The translations under genes and the position numbers were made by a program. 64,000 nt of DNA from an uncultured Eubacteriales bacterium (lineage in GTDB: Bacteria > Bacillota > Clostridia > Oscillospirales > CAG-272), in the NCBI GenBank assembly GCA_934433485.1, contig CAKRZR010000004.1:124001-188000 (forward strand). The letters are read 5' to 3'. The notes below the pieces were generated by a model. The model did not search any database. It was given only the letters and a program-made list of their open reading frames with translations, and had not been told where the DNA came from. Every line of letters starts with the position of its first letter. Positions within the stretch are counted from its first letter, which is position 1. Positions 59,701-64,000 of the stretch are shown one piece after another.

Positions 59701-60196
59701 AAAGCTTCTCATTCCGGATCTCTGTTTGCCTGGCTTTGCCGCGCTGACGCCTGCGTTTTGTCGGTCGCACGGCTTTACGCATATCATTTCCGATATCGAC
59801 AACACACTCGTAACCTACGACGACGCGGAACCGACGGAGGAACTGTTGGCGTGGCTCAGGAATATGCGCGAAAACGAGATCACAATCGCGTTTTTGTCCA
59901 ATAACAAACCGCCGCGCGTAGAGCGATTCAACCGGTCGCTCGGTTATATCGCACACGCAGATGCAGGAAAGCCGGGCGGCAAGATGTTGCAGTCCATTCT
60001 TGATACATGGCAATGTGCTCCGGAAAACGTCATTTTCCTCGGCGATCAACTGCTCACAGATGCGGCATGCGGCAAGCGTGCGGGTCTCTATACCGTGATC
60101 GTACCGCCCATTCATGACCGCACAGACTTGTTCCACCGGGCAAAACGGTTGATTGAGAAGCCCTATATCCGAAAATATCACAGGCTGCACTCTTGA
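59690..60196 (+). CDS. YqeG family HAD phosphatase
   Basis: A 168-residue HAD hydrolase. Motif 1 is IISDIDNTLVTYDD (nucleophile Asp), motif 2 SNN, and motif 4 FLGDQLLTDAACGKRAG. In Bacillus yqeG lies in the yqeH-aroE cluster, and related proteins dephosphorylate phosphatidylglycerolphosphate in organelles. ATG 59690 lies inside the flavodoxin gene, so translation is coupled. The substrate is unproven. Confidence 0.85.
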   Translation: MLFEKLLIPDLCLPGFAALTPAFCRSHGFTHIISDIDNTLVTYDDAEPTEELLAWLRNMRENEITIAFLSNNKPPRVERFNRSLGYIAHADAGKPGGKMLQSILDTWQCAPENVIFLGDQLLTDAACGKRAGLYTVIVPPIHDRTDLFHRAKRLIEKPYIRKYHRLHS

Positions 60197-60236
60197 GCGG
60201 CAGCAAGTGTTCTATCAATAGAAAGGAAGTTTTCCT

Positions 60237-61307
60237 ATGAATACCATGGAAATCCGTTACCAAAGACTCCATCAGGCAATGCAGGAGAGAGAACTGGACG
60301 CCGTGTATGTCAGCGCGCCGGAAAATCATCTGTATATGTCTCATTTTGACAACCCGGACGGCTATTTGCTCATCACCGCGGACGAAGCCTACGTGTTTGC
60401 TGATTTTCGGTACACCGAAGCAGCGCATGAAAACGTGTTCCCGTGCTGCATCGTAAAGGAACCGGGTAAACCGGCACTATCCGTTTTGGTCGCAGAAAAA
60501 GGACTGAAGCGCATCGGTTATGAGGACGAATCCCTGACATGTGCCGCGCTGTCCGGCTTGCAGAAAAAAATGCCGGAGGTGGAATTTGTTCCGACCGGCG
60601 ATATGTTCTCACAGATCCGCTGCCGCAAGACGGAGGACGAGGTGGAAAATATCATAGCTGCACAGCGTATCGCGGAAGGCGCGTTCCAGCACATCCTCTC
60701 CGTCATCCATTACGACATGACCGAACTCGAAGTCGCGGCGGAGTTGGAGTACTATATGAAGAAAAACGGAAGTGAAAAGCCCTCGTTCGATACCATCTGC
60801 GTTTCCGGCTCCAATTCGTCCAGACCGCATGGCGTTCCGCGTCCTGTAAAGCTTGAAAAAGGCTTCTTAACCATGGACTATGGCGCGATGGTAAACGGCT
60901 ATCACTCTGACATGACCCGTACCATCTGTATTGGCAAAGCGGATGACGAGATGAAAAAGCTCTACAATACCGTTCTGAACGCACAGCAGGCAGCCATTGA
61001 AGCCACGCATCCCGGTATGCACAACGCGGAGCTGGATAAAGTGGCGCGGGACATCATCGACGGTGCCGGCTATGCGGGATGCTTCGGGCACAGCCTCGGT
61101 CATGGCGTAGGTCTGCTCATTCACGAGGATCCGCGCGTGTCCTCCGGCGCCGGAGAACGCACGCTGCATCCGGGTGAGATCATCACCATCGAACCGGGTA
61201 TCTATGTGGAGGGCAAGTACGGCTGCCGGATCGAGGATATGTTGTATATCACTGCCGATGGCAAGCGCAACCTTACCGACTGCCCCAAGGAACTGATAGA
61301 GGTCTGA
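60237..61307 (+). CDS. Xaa-Pro aminopeptidase/dipeptidase (M24 family)
   Basis: A 356-residue metallopeptidase. It has an N-terminal creatinase-like domain (DAVYVSAPENHLYMSHF) and the pita-bread catalytic domain. Metal ligands: Asp in TMDYGAMVNGYHSDMTRT (two), His in GHSLGHGVGLLIHEDP, Glu in ITIEPGIY and Glu in CRIEDM. RBS GAAAGGAAG. Family members free N-terminal residues next to Pro or split X-Pro dipeptides. Confidence 0.95.
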   Translation: MNTMEIRYQRLHQAMQERELDAVYVSAPENHLYMSHFDNPDGYLLITADEAYVFADFRYTEAAHENVFPCCIVKEPGKPALSVLVAEKGLKRIGYEDESLTCAALSGLQKKMPEVEFVPTGDMFSQIRCRKTEDEVENIIAAQRIAEGAFQHILSVIHYDMTELEVAAELEYYMKKNGSEKPSFDTICVSGSNSSRPHGVPRPVKLEKGFLTMDYGAMVNGYHSDMTRTICIGKADDEMKKLYNTVLNAQQAAIEATHPGMHNAELDKVARDIIDGAGYAGCFGHSLGHGVGLLIHEDPRVSSGAGERTLHPGEIITIEPGIYVEGKYGCRIEDMLYITADGKRNLTDCPKELIEV

Positions 61308-61310
61308 TCT

Positions 61311-61850
61311 GTGACGAATCTGCATTTTGAACGACTGACCGACACAGCGCATCCCCTGTATGAAAAGGCGATCGAGCTGTACCGAATCAGCTTTCCCTAT
61401 CACGAGCAAAGAGAAACACCCTCCCGCAAGCGGATTTTAGAGGATGAAACCTATCATTTTGAGCTGCTTTTCGACGACACAACCTTTGTCGGATTGGTAC
61501 TGTACTGGGAAACCACAGATTTTCTGTATGTTGAACATTTCTGTATCTTACCGGAAATGCGCGGCAGAAAATACGGGCAAACCGTATTGGAAATGCTTGC
61601 AAACTCCGGTAAACCGATCATTTTGGAGATCGATCCGCCGATCGATGAGGTTTCGAGGCACAGAAAATGCTTTTACGAGCGGTGTGGCTTTGCGGAGAAT
61701 CCGTATCCCCATATGCACCCGCCATACCACCGCGGCAACGAAGGTCACGCTCTTGTCGTTATGACCTACCCGAAAGCCATCGCTCCGCAAGCATACGAGA
61801 CGTTCAATATGTATCTGCGAGAGCACATTATGAATCACGCGTTCTCGTAA
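61311..61850 (+). CDS. GNAT family acetyltransferase
   Basis: A 179-residue protein starting with GTG three bases after the M24 stop, so translationally coupled. Core GNAT features: LYVEHFCILPEMRGRKYGQTVLEML (acetyl-CoA loop) and a later HRKCFYERCGFAENP. The substrate is unknown. It ends at a terminator. Confidence 0.82.
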   Translation: MTNLHFERLTDTAHPLYEKAIELYRISFPYHEQRETPSRKRILEDETYHFELLFDDTTFVGLVLYWETTDFLYVEHFCILPEMRGRKYGQTVLEMLANSGKPIILEIDPPIDEVSRHRKCFYERCGFAENPYPHMHPPYHRGNEGHALVVMTYPKAIAPQAYETFNMYLREHIMNHAFS

Positions 61851-61857
61851 ATCCCCA

Positions 61858-61898
61858 AAAGTATCCGTATATCTCCCCGATACGCGGATGCTTTTTTA
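61858..61898. terminator. Terminator between convergent genes
   Basis: AAGTATCCGTATAT and ATACGCGGATGCTT pair around CTCCCCG and are followed by TTTTTT. It ends the GNAT gene transcript and may serve the convergent helicase. Confidence 0.75.
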
Positions 61899-64000
61899 TT
61901 CTCCGTACCAAAAATCCTCTAAAATTCGCTCCAAAGTGTCCGGATCCCGTGTGTAGCGGATATGGCGCCAGTGCGGCGGAAAGAGCAGCTTCATCTCAGG
62001 CAGATCGTACCGGTCGTCTATGAGCAGTACCATCCCGCGATCCTTTTCCGATCGAATCACACGGCCCGCTGCCTGCAAAACCTTGTTCATGCCAGGGAAC
62101 ACATATGCGTATTCCCGCCCTTTTTCCATCGTATTCTGGTAATATTCCGCCATCAGGTTCCGTTCCGCCGACAATCCGGGCAGCCCGGTGCCGACGATCA
62201 TCGCACCGATTAGCGCGTTACCGGCGAGATCGATACCCTCGGAAAACATACCGCCCAGCACACAGAAGCCGACCACATGCCGGTGCTTATCCGAGAAAAA
62301 GATCTGCAAAAACCGCTCGCGTTCCCGATACGACATTCCGCTTTTCTGCATCACGACCGCTATGTCTGGGGCAATCTGACAGAACGTGCGACACACCAGC
62401 TTCATATACGCATACGATGGGAAGTAAGCGATGTATTTTCCCTCGCGTACGGAGGCGGCACGAGCGAGAATTTCCGCTGTCTCTTCAACGGTACCACGCC
62501 TGTCGGAAAAGCGCGTGCTGATTCCGTCAAAGGCGACAAGACACAGATTTTTCCTTGCATATGGCGATGGCAGATCGAGATATACACTGTCCGGCGAACC
62601 TGTGACGTTTTGGTAATATTCCGCCGGAGACAGCGTTGCCGAAAAGAAGATCGCACTGCGCGCGGCGGAAAGCATCCGGTCAAGGATCGCGGCGGGATCG
62701 AGACAGAGAATCTGCGCCGTCACCGTTGTATCCTCCCGCTCCACGAAAAAGCAGAACCGCTCGTCTGCATAATCAAGCACGGACAGAAAATCGATGAGCA
62801 TACGACGGTAAGGCAAAAGCTCTCCGGCAAGTTCATGATCGTCGCGGATGTACTGTCGGATCTGCCGCAGCACCACACCGAGCGACGTGCCGATTTCCGC
62901 GGGAATGGTCGTACTGCGGTAATAACCGACAGAGATTTCGGCTCCGTCCCGATGGATCAACCCGGCGTCTTCCTCGCACAGGGAAGAGAGATAGCGAAAC
63001 AGTGTCTCTGCCTGACCGATCGCGTCCGCAAACGGCGTATCCAACGGAAAACACTTCGTCTGTACCGCACGCAGCGCGCCGATGGCTTCGCTCGACAACT
63101 TGCCGGAGTACATATCCCGCGTCCGATCCGGCAGATTGTGTGATTCATCGATACAGAACACGTACTTTTCACGTCTGGCCCCATCCTTGAAATACCGGCG
63201 AAAGCGAATCCGGTCGTCAAAGAGATTGTTGTAGTCGCAGATAATGACCTCGCAGTACTCGCTGATGTCCAGCGCCAACTCATACGGACAGACGGAATGC
63301 GCCGCGGCGGCTTTGCGGATACAGTCCGGCGTGAAGAACGACACACTGCTGTCCAAAAGGGCGCGCATTGCCTCGTGTTCCCGGCGCAGATACGGCAAAA
63401 AGTGCGCACCGGAGCCGGTATCGTAGCGATCGGGGCAGAGGGGACATTTGAGCAACAGCGCCGTCTCACCGTCAATCGTCTGCGCGGAACAGAGCGATTC
63501 CTTGGCAAGAAGCATCACGCCGCGCAAATGGGGGGCATGTTCGCGAAAGCGTTTGCAGGTATCGACAGCCGCTTTGCCGGTCATTGTTTTGGCGGTCGCG
63601 TAAAAAATACGGTCACAGTCCCCGCTCCCGAACGCACGGATTGCCGGATACAGCGACGATACCGTTTTGCCAATCCCTGTCGGCGCGGAGACAAACAGCC
63701 GCTCACCGCGGTGAATGGTTCGATACGCTTCTTTGATGAAGTCGGACTGTCCCTCACGGATTGTGGAAAACGGGAAGGGAAGCGACTTGCATTCCTGTCG
63801 CAGGATCGATTCCCGTTCGCGGATCCGTCTGGCAAACGGCAGTGCGCGCTCCAGTAAAGCGTAAAAAGCGCGCGATAAAAAATCGACGGAAAACACGGCG
63901 CGATACCCACGGCGCATACCGTCCGCGCGGCGGATATACACCAGTGCCACAGCCGCTTCGCCGATTCCCTCATTGGCGCATATCATAAAAGCGTAGCAGA
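61896..64000 (-). CDS. Rad3/DinG-type DNA helicase with Fe-S cluster motif (5' end outside window)
   Basis: Superfamily 2 XPD/DinG-like helicase. The reading frame stays open to the window edge (CYAF precedes MICANEG), so the N-terminus is missing. At least 700 residues are present. Walker A is SAPTGIGKTVS, the DEAH-type box is CIDESHN, and the late motif is QAAGRVIRSEKDRG. Between them, SLCSAQ, KCPLCPD and a nearby Cys supply the Fe-S cluster ligands. It probably unwinds DNA during repair or resolves unusual structures. The N-terminal part resembles the extra domain of the clostridial subgroup. Confidence 0.9.
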   Translation of the reverse strand, partial: CYAFMICANEGIGEAAVALVYIRRADGMRRGYRAVFSVDFLSRAFYALLERALPFARRIRERESILRQECKSLPFPFSTIREGQSDFIKEAYRTIHRGERLFVSAPTGIGKTVSSLYPAIRAFGSGDCDRIFYATAKTMTGKAAVDTCKRFREHAPHLRGVMLLAKESLCSAQTIDGETALLLKCPLCPDRYDTGSGAHFLPYLRREHEAMRALLDSSVSFFTPDCIRKAAAAHSVCPYELALDISEYCEVIICDYNNLFDDRIRFRRYFKDGARREKYVFCIDESHNLPDRTRDMYSGKLSSEAIGALRAVQTKCFPLDTPFADAIGQAETLFRYLSSLCEEDAGLIHRDGAEISVGYYRSTTIPAEIGTSLGVVLRQIRQYIRDDHELAGELLPYRRMLIDFLSVLDYADERFCFFVEREDTTVTAQILCLDPAAILDRMLSAARSAIFFSATLSPAEYYQNVTGSPDSVYLDLPSPYARKNLCLVAFDGISTRFSDRRGTVEETAEILARAASVREGKYIAYFPSYAYMKLVCRTFCQIAPDIAVVMQKSGMSYRERERFLQIFFSDKHRHVVGFCVLGGMFSEGIDLAGNALIGAMIVGTGLPGLSAERNLMAEYYQNTMEKGREYAYVFPGMNKVLQAAGRVIRSEKDRGMVLLIDDRYDLPEMKLLFPPHWRHIRYTRDPDTLERILEDFWYGE

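Overview
The window looks like a chromosomal stretch from an anaerobic, spore-forming member of the Clostridia (Eubacteriales), probably a gut glycan degrader. This is an inference. The supporting features are moderate GC with strong AGGAGG ribosome sites and TTGACA/TATAAT promoters, a seryl T-box leader, the L21-Prp-L27 cluster in which L27 keeps a cleavable N-terminus, sporulation genes (spoVAC, a TepA-type protease, a Cys-rich coat-like protein), and many cytoplasmic glycosidases (GH29, GH2, GH32-like, GH106-like, DUF4838, DUF5107). There is no rRNA, prophage or CRISPR array. The only mobile element is a shrunken group II intron.

Layout. 1-713: the tail of an unknown gene, its terminator, and a class C group II intron inserted just behind that terminator. 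753-8864: sugar and lipid catabolism (GDPD, GH29, oxidoreductase, sugar-binding lipoprotein) mixed with YitT, a lone SpoVAC and TepA. 9124-15640: a DUF5107 protein, a very large ECF sigma factor fusion, and serS behind a T-box. 16011-20638: an operon encoding a secreted VWA protein, a 69-residue peptide, an HPr-kinase-like protein and a PqqD/RRE protein. 20738-24521: a MerR regulator fused to a sugar kinase, followed by a GH32-like protein. 24604-32082: a small P-loop kinase, an MGMT-like protein, deoD, DUF4838, tRNA-Lys, GH2 and GNAT. 32139-37336: an ABC/DUF1854/ABC operon on the minus strand. 37793-43957: a GH106-like hydrolase and a MoxR-DUF58-DUF4129 set. 44024-61850: housekeeping genes (DD-carboxypeptidase, pgi, ispD-ispF, rpe, mgtE, prs, argS, yebC, lgt, folD, rplU-prp-rpmA, flavodoxin, YqeG, M24 peptidase, GNAT). 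61896-64000: a Rad3/DinG-type helicase running off the window edge.

Most interesting loci. (1) The VWA / short peptide / HprK-like kinase / PqqD operon could be a minimal RiPP-like peptide phosphorylation system, because it has a recognition-element protein and a kinase but no radical SAM enzyme, cyclase or protease. (2) The MerR-FGGY kinase fusion sits behind a promoter with the 19-bp spacer typical of MerR-controlled promoters, so one polypeptide may sense, phosphorylate and regulate. (3) The 888-residue ECF sigma factor carries about 700 residues of helical and repeated beta-rich sequence with no membrane segment. (4) Matching candidate forespore promoters (ATA-N18-CATACTA) precede spoVAC and tepA, and a sigma-K-like element precedes the coat-like gene.

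Coordinates and motifs were read by eye. Family names come from recognisable motifs, not from database searches.
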